A stretch of 64,000 bases of DNA. Source: SIG603 sp963611165 (GTDB taxonomy: Bacteria > Bacillota > Clostridia > Oscillospirales > Acutalibacteraceae). The first letter of the stretch is position 1, and each line of letters opens with the position of its first letter. Shown here one piece after another: positions 51,909 through 60,312 of the stretch. The notes below the pieces were generated by a model. That model did no database searches, had not been told where the DNA came from, and worked only from the letters and a program-made list of their open reading frames with translations. Where the stretch lies: contig CAVDQG010000003.1 in the NCBI GenBank assembly GCA_963611165.1, forward strand, positions 1 through 64,000, in the 5' to 3' direction. Position numbers and translations under genes: made by a program.

Positions 51909-53714
51909 ATGGATCAGAGTAAAATCAGAAATTTCAGCATTATAGCTCATATAGACCACGGAAAGAGCACTCTTGCCGACCGTATTCTCGAGCAGACAAA
52001 GTCGGTTGCACTTCGTGACATGGAAGATCAGCTTCTCGACAACATGGATCTCGAGAGGGAGAGAGGAATCACAATCAAGGCTCATGCCGTCACGCTCAAC
52101 TACACGGCAAAGGACGGCGAGGAATATGTCTTCAATCTGATTGATACCCCCGGCCATGTCGACTTCAACTATGAGGTTTCCCGTTCGCTTGCCGCATGTG
52201 AGGGAGCTGTTCTGGTTGTTGACGCATCTCAGGGCATTGAGGCTCAGACCCTTGCGAACACCTACCTTGCGGTTGACGCAGGACTTGAGGTTATTCCGGT
52301 TCTCAACAAGATTGACCTTCCCAGTGCCGACCCCGACAGAGTGGCAAACGAGATTGAGGATGTTATCGGACTTCCTGCCGACGACGCACCGAGAATAAGT
52401 GCAAAGACGGGACTTAACATAGATCAGGTCATGGAGAAAATCGTCTCCGATTGTCCGCCTCCTGTCGGCGATGTGAACGCACCGCTTCAGGCACTCATTT
52501 TCGATTCCTATTACGATGCATACAAGGGCGTTATCGCTTATGTCAGAATAAAAGAGGGAACCGTACGCACGGGCGACGTCATTAAGATGATGGCTGTCGG
52601 CTCGGAGTTTACCGTCACCGAATGCGGATATTTAAGAGCGACAAGCTTCGATCCTGTCGGAACTCTTGAAGCCGGCGAGGTTGGCTACATTGCCGCTTCT
52701 ATCAAAAATGTCCGTGATGCACGAGTCGGTGATACTATCACTCATGTCGAGCGTCCTGCTGCCGAGGCACTTCCCGGATACCGCTCTGTTCAGCCGATGG
52801 TTTTCTGCGGAATTTATCCTGCAGACGGCGCACACTATGCCGACCTTCGTGAGGCACTCGAGAAGCTTCAGCTAAACGACGCTTCGCTCACATTCGAGCC
52901 CGAGACCTCCATTGCGCTTGGATTCGGCTTTAGATGCGGTTTCTTGGGACTTCTTCACACGGAGATTATTCAGGAGAGACTCGAGAGAGAATTTAACCTT
53001 GACCTCATCACGACCGCACCGAGCGTTGTTTACAGAATAACAAAGACGGACGGTGAGGTAATGCTTATTGATAACCCGACCAATTACCCCGACCCGAGCA
53101 ACATCAAGGAGGCTGAAGAGCCGATTGCAAACGCTCATATCTATTCGCCGACGGAGTATGTCGGAAACATCATGGAGCTTTGCCAGGACAGACGAGGCGT
53201 ATTTAAGGATATGAGTTATATCGATACCGACCGAGTTGATATTCACTATGAATTGCCGCTCAACGAGATTATCTACGATTTCTTCGATGCGCTCAAATCG
53301 AGAACAAGGGGTTACGCAAGCTTTGACTACGAAGTTAAGGGCTACCAGAAGTCGAGCCTTGTAAAGCTTGACATCATGCTCAACGGCGAGGTTGTCGACG
53401 CACTTTCGTTCATCATTCACTCGGATAAGGCATATTCCCGTGCGAGAAGAATGTGCGAAAAGCTGAAGGAGAAAATTCCGCGTCATCTCTTTGAAATTCC
53501 TGTTCAGGCTTGCATAGGCGGTAAGATTATCGCACGAGAGACAGTCAAGGCAATGAGAAAAGACGTTCTTGCCAAGTGCTACGGCGGTGATATCACAAGA
53601 AAGAAAAAGCTTCTCGAAAAGCAGAAAGAAGGAAAGAAGCGTATGCGCCAGCTGGGTACGGTTGAAGTTCCGCAGGATGCGTTTATGGCTGTTCTTAAGC
53701 TTGACGAGGAATAA
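51909..53714 (+). CDS. lepA: Elongation factor 4 (LepA)
   Basis: A translational GTPase that back-translocates or rescues stalled ribosomes. Of 601 residues, G1 is AHIDHGKSTL, switch II DTPGHVDF, G4 NKID. The LepA-specific C-terminal domain has ARETVKAMRKDVLAKCYGGDITRKKKLLEKQKEGKKRM. RBS AAAGGAAATACAA. Full length. Confidence 0.97.
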   Translation: MDQSKIRNFSIIAHIDHGKSTLADRILEQTKSVALRDMEDQLLDNMDLERERGITIKAHAVTLNYTAKDGEEYVFNLIDTPGHVDFNYEVSRSLAACEGAVLVVDASQGIEAQTLANTYLAVDAGLEVIPVLNKIDLPSADPDRVANEIEDVIGLPADDAPRISAKTGLNIDQVMEKIVSDCPPPVGDVNAPLQALIFDSYYDAYKGVIAYVRIKEGTVRTGDVIKMMAVGSEFTVTECGYLRATSFDPVGTLEAGEVGYIAASIKNVRDARVGDTITHVERPAAEALPGYRSVQPMVFCGIYPADGAHYADLREALEKLQLNDASLTFEPETSIALGFGFRCGFLGLLHTEIIQERLEREFNLDLITTAPSVVYRITKTDGEVMLIDNPTNYPDPSNIKEAEEPIANAHIYSPTEYVGNIMELCQDRRGVFKDMSYIDTDRVDIHYELPLNEIIYDFFDALKSRTRGYASFDYEVKGYQKSSLVKLDIMLNGEVVDALSFIIHSDKAYSRARRMCEKLKEKIPRHLFEIPVQACIGGKIIARETVKAMRKDVLAKCYGGDITRKKKLLEKQKEGKKRMRQLGTVEVPQDAFMAVLKLDEE

Positions 53715-53740
53715 AACTAAGATACAGAAACAAGACATTG

Positions 53741-54865
53741 ATGAAAAATTTCGGAATTTACATTCATGTGCCCTTTTGCGAGAGCAAGTGCCCTTACTGC
53801 GATTTTTACTCAAGACCGCCTAAGGGCTCGGGCAAAACGAAAGAAGAATATGTCAGAGAATACACAGCCGGCGTAAAAAGTCGGCTTGTTTCTTATGCCG
53901 AAAAGTACGGGGAGCGAGAAGTCGACTCTGTTTATTTCGGCGGTGGCACGCCGAGCGTTCTGGGAGAAGATGCACTTTGTGAGATTTTATCTGAGATTAA
54001 ATCCCGTTTTCATGTGACGGACGATGCGGAAATCACATGTGAGGCAAACCCGTGTTCTGTCGGTGAAAGTTTTTTCAGGAGACTGAAAGAGGGCGGATTC
54101 AATCGGCTTTCCATGGGACTGCAGTCGGCAAATGAGGACGAATTGAAGCTTCTCGGCAGACGGCACACGGCACCCGAGGCGGCACAAAAGGTGAGACTTG
54201 CACGGGAATGCGGATTTGATAACATTTCGCTTGATTTGATGATTGCCTTGCCGAATCAGACAAAAGAGAAACTCTTGCACTCGATAGAATTTTGCTCGGA
54301 TTTAGATGTAGAGCACATCTCTTCATACATATTAAAGATTGAAGAAAACACCGTTTTCGGTAAAAAGGGAATCAAAACGCTTGACGATGACGAAACGGCG
54401 GAGCTGTATCTTTTTATGGTTGATGAGCTGAAAAATCACGGCTACTCCCAGTACGAGATAAGCAATTTTTCCAAGCCGAATTTTGAAGCAAGGCACAACA
54501 CAAGGTACTGGAGAGATGAGGAGTACCTCGGAATAGGCCCTGCGGCACATTCTTTCATGGACGGAAAAAGATTTTATTTCGAGAGAAGTCTTGACGGATT
54601 TCTTTCGGGTAACGAGCCTGTCCCCGACGGTACGGGCGGCGATGTCGAGGAGAAAATCATGCTTAAGCTGCGGCTTTGCGAGGGACTTACGAGAGAGGAT
54701 TTGAGTGCATACGAAAACGGCGAAGAAGTTTTTGAAGATGCACTTAAAGCCGCAAAGAAGCTGCCGCAAAATCTAGTCACTGCCGACAATAATTCAATCA
54801 GTCTTACCGCCGAGGGATTTCTTGTTTCAAACAGCATAATCGAGTTCATTCTCGAGAGAATATGA
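53741..54865 (+). CDS. hemW: HemW-type radical SAM heme chaperone
   Basis: This coproporphyrinogen-oxidase-like radical SAM protein has CESKCPYCDFY (CxxxCxxC), FGGGTPSVL, ANPCSVGESFFRRLKEGGFNRLSMGLQS, and the HemW-family C-terminal region with DEEYLGIGPAAHSFMDGKR. HemW binds and delivers heme; true coproporphyrinogen dehydrogenase is less likely, given the missing extended N-terminus. It commonly follows lepA in Firmicutes, as here (26 bp). The start is ATG 53741 with no strong RBS; a TTG one codon earlier is equally possible. Confidence 0.92.
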   Translation: MKNFGIYIHVPFCESKCPYCDFYSRPPKGSGKTKEEYVREYTAGVKSRLVSYAEKYGEREVDSVYFGGGTPSVLGEDALCEILSEIKSRFHVTDDAEITCEANPCSVGESFFRRLKEGGFNRLSMGLQSANEDELKLLGRRHTAPEAAQKVRLARECGFDNISLDLMIALPNQTKEKLLHSIEFCSDLDVEHISSYILKIEENTVFGKKGIKTLDDDETAELYLFMVDELKNHGYSQYEISNFSKPNFEARHNTRYWRDEEYLGIGPAAHSFMDGKRFYFERSLDGFLSGNEPVPDGTGGDVEEKIMLKLRLCEGLTREDLSAYENGEEVFEDALKAAKKLPQNLVTADNNSISLTAEGFLVSNSIIEFILERI

Positions 54866-55054
54866 GTTAATTTTTGGATACATATTTAAAAGAATAAGCT
54901 TTGTGCAAAAGTGAATATATACTAACTTTACAAATGTTAATTTTTATTGAACTTGTTTAATGCGTTAGTTTTGCCTAATGCTCAAATTGTTACAAATGCA
55001 CTACAAATATCTTTGTACAATCAACCAAAATTAAATCGAGGTGAAGAAAATCCC

Positions 55055-55082
55055 TTGATTTTTGCATTGATTGTGTTATCAT
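55055..55082 (+). promoter_or_regulatory. Promoter of the ferredoxin gene
   Basis: TTGATT, 16 bp, TATCAT about 80 bp before the ATG. The preceding gap 54866-55054 is AT-rich and holds nothing further that I can support. Confidence 0.58.
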
Positions 55083-55163
55083 AAAGTCGTGTTAAGAAGT
55101 TAATTTACAGCAGTTGGCTGTAAGATTAACTCGCAGTTGTAAAAACTTATGGAGGTATATATC

Positions 55164-55334
55164 ATGGCATACAAGATTTCTGATGAGTGCATCATGTGTG
55201 GTGCTTGTGCAAGCGAGTGCCCTGTAGGAGCAATCTCCGAGGGTGACGGCAAGTACGTTATCGACGCTGACAGCTGCATCGAGTGCGGCGCATGCGAGGG
55301 TACATGCCCTGTTGGAGCACCTTCTGCTGAGTAA
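55164..55334 (+). CDS. 2[4Fe-4S] ferredoxin
   Basis: This 56-residue electron carrier has two motifs, CIMCGACASECPVGAI and CIECGACEGTCPVGAP, each CxxCxxCxxxCP. It follows GGAGG at the right spacing; the upstream ATG at 55149 reads through that ribosome site. Typical clostridial ferredoxin for anaerobic redox enzymes. Followed by a terminator, so it is a single-gene transcript. Confidence 0.96.
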   Translation: MAYKISDECIMCGACASECPVGAISEGDGKYVIDADSCIECGACEGTCPVGAPSAE

Positions 55335-55365
55335 TTTTCAGACAGAAAACTAAAGATGAACTTTT

Positions 55366-55398
55366 AGCCGAGGCTTTCAGTCTCGGCTTTTAGTTTTA
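55366..55398 (+). terminator. Terminator after ferredoxin
   Basis: AGCCGAG and CTCGGCT stem with GCTTTCAGT loop and a T-rich tail. Confidence 0.85.
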
Positions 55399-55405
55399 TT
55401 TACTG

Positions 55406-55434
55406 TTGGTATTTTGTTTCAAATATTGTATAAT
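55406..55434 (+). promoter_or_regulatory. Promoter for the rhodanese-TtcA-like gene with a long leader
   Basis: TTGGTA, 17 bp, TATAAT; transcription from about 55441 would give a leader of about 150 nt with several possible short stems but no recognised riboswitch. Confidence 0.62.
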
Positions 55435-55593
55435 CTAAGTGCAGAAGTGAAAACTGCCCGTGATTTGTGATTTTTTAATCGGAGCAAAGTCTGCAATTGG
55501 TTATGTGAAAAAAGCTGTCTGACATAGGAGCGACCTTAGACAAAGCCAAACAAATAACGGATTTAAAGAAAAAAGAAGAATTTAGGAGCAATT

Positions 55594-56736
55594 ATGCTTG
55601 ATATATACGAAAATATAGAGGTGAGCCTCGAGGAGTGGCAGACGGGACGGGATAAGTATTCTCCCGTTGATATCCGAGACGACATCGCTTACGCTTACGG
55701 CCATTTGCCCGGCTCTGTCAATATTCCGCAGGCTGAAATCGAAAAGGATTTTTCGGTTTTGCCGAAAAGACCGCTGCTTATCTGCCGTTCGGGAGAAATA
55801 AGCCTTGCTTTGGCGGAAACCTTGAGAGAATCTGGAATTGACGCTTACTCTTTTTCGCCCGGCTATGCCGGTTGGCTTCGTGAAACTCTCAGAACCGAGG
55901 AGAGCAAGGCGAAGGATGTCGAGGCGTCTATTAGAAAGAAATTCACAAAGAAAATCTGGAGACGCTTTGCGGGGGCGGTCAAGTCTTATGAACTCGTTAA
56001 ACCGGGTGATTCAATAGCCGTTTGCATTTCGGGCGGCAAGGACAGTATGCTCATGGCAAAGTGCTTTCAGGAGCTCAAGCGACACAACAAATTTCCGTTT
56101 GAGGTGAAATTCCTCGTTATGGACCCGGGCTATACCCCGGCAAACAGGGAGATTATCGAGAATAATCTTAAGATGCTCGATATTCCTGCTCATATATTCG
56201 AGAGCGATATTTTCGAGTCGGTTTTCGGCGTTGAAAAAAATCCGTGCTATCTCTGCGCAAGAATGAGAAGAGGCTATCTCTACGAGGAGGCAAAGAAGCT
56301 CGGATGCAACAAAATTGCGCTCGGTCACCACTTTGACGATGTAATCGAAACCACCCTCATGAGCATGCTTTCGGGCGGTCAGATTCAGGGAATGATGCCA
56401 AAGCTTCATTCCACCTCGCACCCAGGCATGGAGATAATCAGACCGCTTTATCTTATTCGTGAGGATGACATCAAGCACTGGAGAGACTACAACGGACTAT
56501 ACTTTTTGCAGTGTGCATGCAAATTCACCGAGACCTGCACCACCTGTCACACGGGAGAGGGCCCGACGGGCTCAAGGCGAGTCGAGACAAAGAAACTGAT
56601 TCAGGAAATCAAGAAAACAAACCCTCAGGTTGAAGCGAATATTTTCCACAGCCTTGAAAACGTCATGCTTGATACCGTTATCAGATACAAGAAAAACGGC
56701 GAGATTCATTCATTCCTTGATGACTACGATGATTGA
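55594..56736 (+). CDS. Rhodanese domain fused to a TtcA-like ATP-pyrophosphatase
   Basis: Residues 1-105 are a rhodanese domain with the active Cys in LLICRSGEIS (CRSGEIS loop). Residues 130-380 are a PP-loop ATPase with CISGGKDSMLM, followed by CYLCARMRRG and CACKFTETCTTC, where Cys pairs could hold an Fe-S cluster as in TtcA. Such proteins thiolate tRNA bases. The fused sulfur-transfer domain could supply sulfur in cis. Exact target is unknown; a 2-thiocytidine or other thiolation is inference. Confidence 0.87.
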   Translation: MLDIYENIEVSLEEWQTGRDKYSPVDIRDDIAYAYGHLPGSVNIPQAEIEKDFSVLPKRPLLICRSGEISLALAETLRESGIDAYSFSPGYAGWLRETLRTEESKAKDVEASIRKKFTKKIWRRFAGAVKSYELVKPGDSIAVCISGGKDSMLMAKCFQELKRHNKFPFEVKFLVMDPGYTPANREIIENNLKMLDIPAHIFESDIFESVFGVEKNPCYLCARMRRGYLYEEAKKLGCNKIALGHHFDDVIETTLMSMLSGGQIQGMMPKLHSTSHPGMEIIRPLYLIREDDIKHWRDYNGLYFLQCACKFTETCTTCHTGEGPTGSRRVETKKLIQEIKKTNPQVEANIFHSLENVMLDTVIRYKKNGEIHSFLDDYDD

Positions 56737-56807
56737 CAATTTGCAATTTAAAATCGTTAAATTCATGGCAAATAAACATAAATTAACTATATAACGGAGG
56801 ACAAACC

Positions 56808-56987
56808 ATGAGCGTACATACTTTAATCGAGAAGCACAGAATCGAAGAGGCAAAGAAAAAAGAGGAGATCGAGAAAATTCACCGTGAGGAGCTCTCTCAG
56901 AAGTTCAAGGACGGCTTTGTTTTGGGCACGATAGTCGGCTCAGTCATCGGTACTCTTGCCGCATGCATTATGAACGACAATGACTGA
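56808..56987 (+). CDS. Small protein with coiled coil and glycine-zipper membrane segment
   Basis: This 59-residue protein has a charged helix (residues 8-33, IEKHRIEEAKKKEEIEKIHR) followed by a GxxxG-type segment (GTIVGSVIGTLAA, about 40-52) and a short acidic end. This resembles YtxH/small glycine-zipper proteins. It starts after CGGAGG and overlaps the downstream methyltransferase by 8 nt, so it is translated with it. Function unknown. Confidence 0.75.
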   Translation: MSVHTLIEKHRIEEAKKKEEIEKIHREELSQKFKDGFVLGTIVGSVIGTLAACIMNDND

Positions 56988-57726
56988 TTTTTGTTCGGAG
57001 AACTTAGTCGGAAAATGGGAGCCGCTCGGAAAAAAGGCAAAGGTTTTTGTCACAAGAGAGCACTCCTTTAATACGGATACGATACTTTTGGCACATTTTT
57101 CTTCGCCCAAACGCAAGGAGAAATGTGCCGACTTCGGCACGGGTTGCGGAACAATTCCGCTTATATGGGCGTCTCGTTATGAACCGAGGGAGATAAGTGC
57201 GGTGGAGCTTCAGGAAAAGGCATATCTTCAGGCTAAAATGTCGATTGAAGAATGCGGCTTTGACATTGAGCTTATAAAAAACGATGTCAACAATTACCGT
57301 GAACTTTTTCCGAAGCAAAATCTCGACCTCATTTCGTGCAATCCGCCGTACAAAGCAGACGGCAGAGGAATTAAAAACGGGATTGAGAATATGAAAATCG
57401 CACGCCATGAAGATTTTTTAAGCTTGGAACAGCTTGCCGATGCGGCTAAGTTTTCGCTGAAATTCGGCGGTAGACTTTGCATTTGTCAGCGGCCCGAGAG
57501 ACTTTGCGACGCAATGAATATTTTTCGTGAAAGACAGCTTGAGCCGAAAAAATTGAGGCTTGTGCAGACGAGAAAGGATACTGCGCCGTTTATTTTTCTG
57601 CTGGAGTCAAGACGCGGCGGAAAGCCGGGGCTTGAAATTTTGCCGACTCTCATTCTCGAGGAGAACGGGGAGACGACAAAAGAGATGCTCGAAATTTACG
57701 GAGATTACAAGGATTATCAAAAATGA
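56980..57726 (+). CDS. tRNA1(Val) A37 N6-methyltransferase-like (TrmN6/YabB family)
   Basis: This 248-residue SAM methyltransferase has DFGTGCGTIPLIWASRY and the catalytic NPPYKADG (NPPY) loop. It resembles TrmN6/YfiC, which modifies A37 of tRNA-Val, and lies directly before rsmI as in many Firmicutes. It overlaps the upstream small gene and the downstream rsmI by 4 nt, indicating one operon. Confidence 0.9.
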   Translation: MTDFCSENLVGKWEPLGKKAKVFVTREHSFNTDTILLAHFSSPKRKEKCADFGTGCGTIPLIWASRYEPREISAVELQEKAYLQAKMSIEECGFDIELIKNDVNNYRELFPKQNLDLISCNPPYKADGRGIKNGIENMKIARHEDFLSLEQLADAAKFSLKFGGRLCICQRPERLCDAMNIFRERQLEPKKLRLVQTRKDTAPFIFLLESRRGGKPGLEILPTLILEENGETTKEMLEIYGDYKDYQK

Positions 57727-58637
57727 TATATGAAGAAACAGAGCTTCTGAAGGAAAACGAAGAGGAATTTTCGGAAATTCCCTTTGAAGCCGAAAGCAAA
57801 AACGAGATAAAAAAGGGTGCGCTTTATGTTGTGGGAACTCCGATAGGCAATCTCTCGGATTTTTCCCCAAGAGCTGTGCACACCCTTGCGAATGTTGATT
57901 TCATTGCGGCGGAGGATACCCGTGTCACCGTCAAGCTTTTAAATCATTTCGGAATAAAAAAACCGCTTGTCAGCTATTTTGAGCACAACAAGCTTCAGCG
58001 TGGCGACATCATCTGCCAGAGAATTTTGGCTGGAGAAAGCTGCGCTCAGGTGTCCGATGCCGGTATGCCTGCGATAAGCGACCCGGGAGAATTGCTCGTG
58101 AAGCAGTGTGCCGAGCTTAATATTCCCGTTTATGTTGTGCCGGGGCCGACTGCCATGGCGTCTGCGTTGGCGGTGTCGGGACTTCCCACGGGAAGATTTA
58201 CCTTTGAGGGCTTTTTGAGCGTGAACAAAAGAAATCGCCGAGAGCACCTCGATGAGGTAAAAAACGAAAAGCGTACAATGGTTTTCTATGAAGCGCCGCA
58301 TAAGCTTTTGAATACCTTGAAGGATATGCTTGAGGTTTTCGGTGACAGAAACATCGCACTTGTCAGAGAGCTCACGAAAATTCACGAAGAGGTAAAGCGC
58401 ACCACGCTGAGCGAGGCGATTGCTTACTATTCGGAAAATCCGCCAAAGGGAGAATTTGTTCTTGTGATTGACGGCGCAAAGCAGTCAGAGGAGAAAGAAC
58501 TCACGATTGAAGATGCGCTGAAGCTGGCAAGGGAGAAAATCGAGGGCGGTATGAGTGCTTCGTTTGCCGCAAAGGAAGCCGCAAAGGAAACGGGTTTCAA
58601 AAAGAACGAGATTTATAAGCTTCTTGTGGAAGAATAA
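57723..58637 (+). CDS. rsmI: 16S rRNA 2'-O-ribose C1402 methyltransferase RsmI
   Basis: The 304-residue protein has an N-terminal extension of about 30 residues. The tetrapyrrole-methylase-like core has YVVGTPIGNLSDFSPRAV, AAEDTR, SDAGMPAISDPG and VPGPTAMASALAVSGLP. Family members methylate C1402. Overlaps the preceding methyltransferase gene by ATGA. Confidence 0.95.
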   Translation: MIYEETELLKENEEEFSEIPFEAESKNEIKKGALYVVGTPIGNLSDFSPRAVHTLANVDFIAAEDTRVTVKLLNHFGIKKPLVSYFEHNKLQRGDIICQRILAGESCAQVSDAGMPAISDPGELLVKQCAELNIPVYVVPGPTAMASALAVSGLPTGRFTFEGFLSVNKRNRREHLDEVKNEKRTMVFYEAPHKLLNTLKDMLEVFGDRNIALVRELTKIHEEVKRTTLSEAIAYYSENPPKGEFVLVIDGAKQSEEKELTIEDALKLAREKIEGGMSASFAAKEAAKETGFKKNEIYKLLVEE

Positions 58638-58651
58638 GAAGAATAAAAAGT

Positions 58652-58710
58652 AAAAACAGAATCGAGAGATTTTTGATTTTCTTTCGGCTCTGTTTTTGTT
58701 TGTTGATTTG
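58652..58710 (+). terminator. Probable terminator after rsmI
   Basis: AAACAGA and TCTGTTT arms (with an extended, imperfect stem and AT-rich loop) followed by TTTGTTTG. Confidence 0.55.
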
Positions 58711-58760
58711 AATTTGATATTCAAAAACACGGCAAAAGGGAGAATAGAGAAAGTAACTGC

Positions 58761-58789
58761 TTGAAAAAAATATAGGCTTTTGATATAAT
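58761..58789 (+). promoter_or_regulatory. Promoter for the DUF3842 gene
   Basis: TTGAAA, 17 bp, TATAAT, 46 bp before the ATG. Confidence 0.68.
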
Positions 58790-58835
58790 TAAGCACACAA
58801 ACATTAAAGTGAGATTGAATGTAGGCGGAGGGAAG

Positions 58836-59243
58836 ATGAAAATACTGGTAATTGACGCTCAGGGCGGAGGAATAGGCCGCCAGCTTGTGACGGGAATAAA
58901 AGAGAACATAAAGGACGCATTTGTGACGGCGGTCGGCACGAACAGCGCCGCAACGAGTGCGATGCTTAAGGCGGGCGCAGATGTTGCCGCAACGGGAGAG
59001 AATGCAGTTAAGGTTGGTGCAAGAAAAGCTGACGTAATAGTCGGCCCGATAGGAATTGTTATCGCAGATTCGCTTTACGGTGAGATTACCCCCGAAATGG
59101 CTGTTGCGGTCGGAAGCAGTGACGCCAAGAAGGTTCTCATACCGATAAACCACTGCGACAACGTGATAGCGGGCGTGCCCGATTTGAGCGTGGGAAGACT
59201 GATTGAGTCGGCTGTCAGGATTATTGCAGAGAATGCCTGTTAA
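58836..59243 (+). CDS. DUF3842 protein
   Basis: This 135-residue protein is a Rossmann-like fold (ILVIDAQGGGIGRQLV, VGTNSAATSAMLKAGAD, IVGPIGIVIADSLYGEITPEMAVAVGSS), matching DUF3842 as I know it. ATG 58836 follows GGAGGGAAG. Function unknown. It lies alone between a promoter and the T-box region, without an obvious pathway partner. Confidence 0.85.
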   Translation: MKILVIDAQGGGIGRQLVTGIKENIKDAFVTAVGTNSAATSAMLKAGADVAATGENAVKVGARKADVIVGPIGIVIADSLYGEITPEMAVAVGSSDAKKVLIPINHCDNVIAGVPDLSVGRLIESAVRIIAENAC

Positions 59244-59271
59244 GGCTAAAAAACAAATATCAGAATTACAC

Positions 59272-59300
59272 TTTACAAAATTTGTTTTGCCGACTATAAT
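59272..59300 (+). promoter_or_regulatory. Promoter of the cysE-cysS operon
   Basis: TTTACA, 17 bp, TATAAT, about 30 bp before the T-box leader. Confidence 0.7.
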
Positions 59301-59330
59301 ACTAGGTAGAAATTAACAGACAAAATTAAA

Positions 59331-59575
59331 TGCAATGATCGGAAAGAGTAGCTTTTCAAAAGCACAACAGAAAGCGTGGGCCGTCGGCTGAGAGCCCGTG
59401 CGGTGAAAGGGAAAGTGAAGTGCGTCCGTGAGCAGACGGAGGGAAATAAAGTATCTCCGTACGTGAGGTTGAGAGAATCAATCAGCTGCGTTAAGGCAAA
59501 AAAGTTATAAAACGAAGTGGAACCGCGAATTTTCGCCTTCGATGCCTTTTTGGTATCGGAGGCTTTTTTGTTGTC
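59331..59575 (+). promoter_or_regulatory. T-box riboswitch (cysteine, UGC specifier)
   Basis: The leader starts with GATCGGAAAGAGTAG, followed by stem I with GTGAAGTGCGTCCGTGAGC, where TGC (59421-59423) fits as the Cys specifier codon. The T-box sequence AGTGGAACCGCG is at 59515-59526, and a terminator (GCCTTCGATGCC and GGTATCGGAGGC, then TTTTTT at 59535-59569) competes with the antiterminator. Uncharged tRNA-Cys should switch on cysE-cysS. Confidence 0.96.
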
Positions 59576-59590
59576 GGAAAGAGGGAGAGT

Positions 59591-60259
59591 ATGTTTGATA
59601 AGCTGAAAGCGGAGCTTGATTTGGTCATGGAGAGAGACCCTGCGGCGAGATCAAGATTTGAGGTCTATTTTCTGTATTCGGGCTTCAAGGCGATAAGGTC
59701 GTACCGCAAGGCGCACTGGTTTCAGACCCACGGGATGAAGTTTATCGCAAGGTTCATTTCCCAGAGGTCACGCCATAAGACGGGAATAGAAATTCACCCC
59801 GGCGCTACGATAGGAAAGAATTTATTTATCGACCACGGCATGGGAGTTGTCATCGGAGAGACCACGGAGATAGGCGATAACTGCACGCTTTATCAGGGAG
59901 TTACCTTAGGCGGAACGGGTAAGGATCAGGGCAAGCGTCACCCCACTCTCGGAAACAACGTTCTTGTCGGCTCGGGAGCAAAGGTTCTCGGCCCGTTCAA
60001 GGTGGGAGATAACGCAAGAATTGCGGCAGGCGCAGTGGTTCTGAGCGAGGTTCCCGCCAACGCAACGGCGGTCGGCGTTCCTGCAAGGATAGTAAGACTC
60101 AACGGCGAGAGAATCAATTCCGATTTAGACCAGATTCATGTATCGGATCCCGTATCTCAGGAGCTTTGCCGACTTCAGCTTGAGCTTGATTCCGCTTGGA
60201 AGGTAATTAACGAATTAAGCCGCAAGGTGAACCGTGAGGAAGATACCGTTTCTGAATAA
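59591..60259 (+). CDS. cysE: Serine O-acetyltransferase CysE
   Basis: First step of cysteine synthesis, acetylating serine. The 222-residue protein has an N-terminal helical part and a left-handed beta-helix (IEIHPGATIGKNLFIDHGMGVVIGETTEIG, NVLVGSGAKVLGPFKVGDNARIAAGAVV) with catalytic His in IDHGMG. It is the shorter Gram-positive (EpsC/CysE) type. RBS AAAGAGGGAGAGT. cysK is not in the window. Confidence 0.95.
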   Translation: MFDKLKAELDLVMERDPAARSRFEVYFLYSGFKAIRSYRKAHWFQTHGMKFIARFISQRSRHKTGIEIHPGATIGKNLFIDHGMGVVIGETTEIGDNCTLYQGVTLGGTGKDQGKRHPTLGNNVLVGSGAKVLGPFKVGDNARIAAGAVVLSEVPANATAVGVPARIVRLNGERINSDLDQIHVSDPVSQELCRLQLELDSAWKVINELSRKVNREEDTVSE

Positions 60260-60312
60260 TCAGGTAAATTTAAAATTGACATACAATCGTAAAAACATAA
60301 AGGAGCAAGCAT

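Noticed and set aside
53738..54865. Oxygen-independent coproporphyrinogen oxidase HemN
   Set aside because: Lacks the longer N-terminal arm and fits HemW in length and in its position after lepA.
55441..55593. 6S RNA or riboswitch
   Set aside because: No long closing stem with a central bubble and no terminator; no known riboswitch core recognised.
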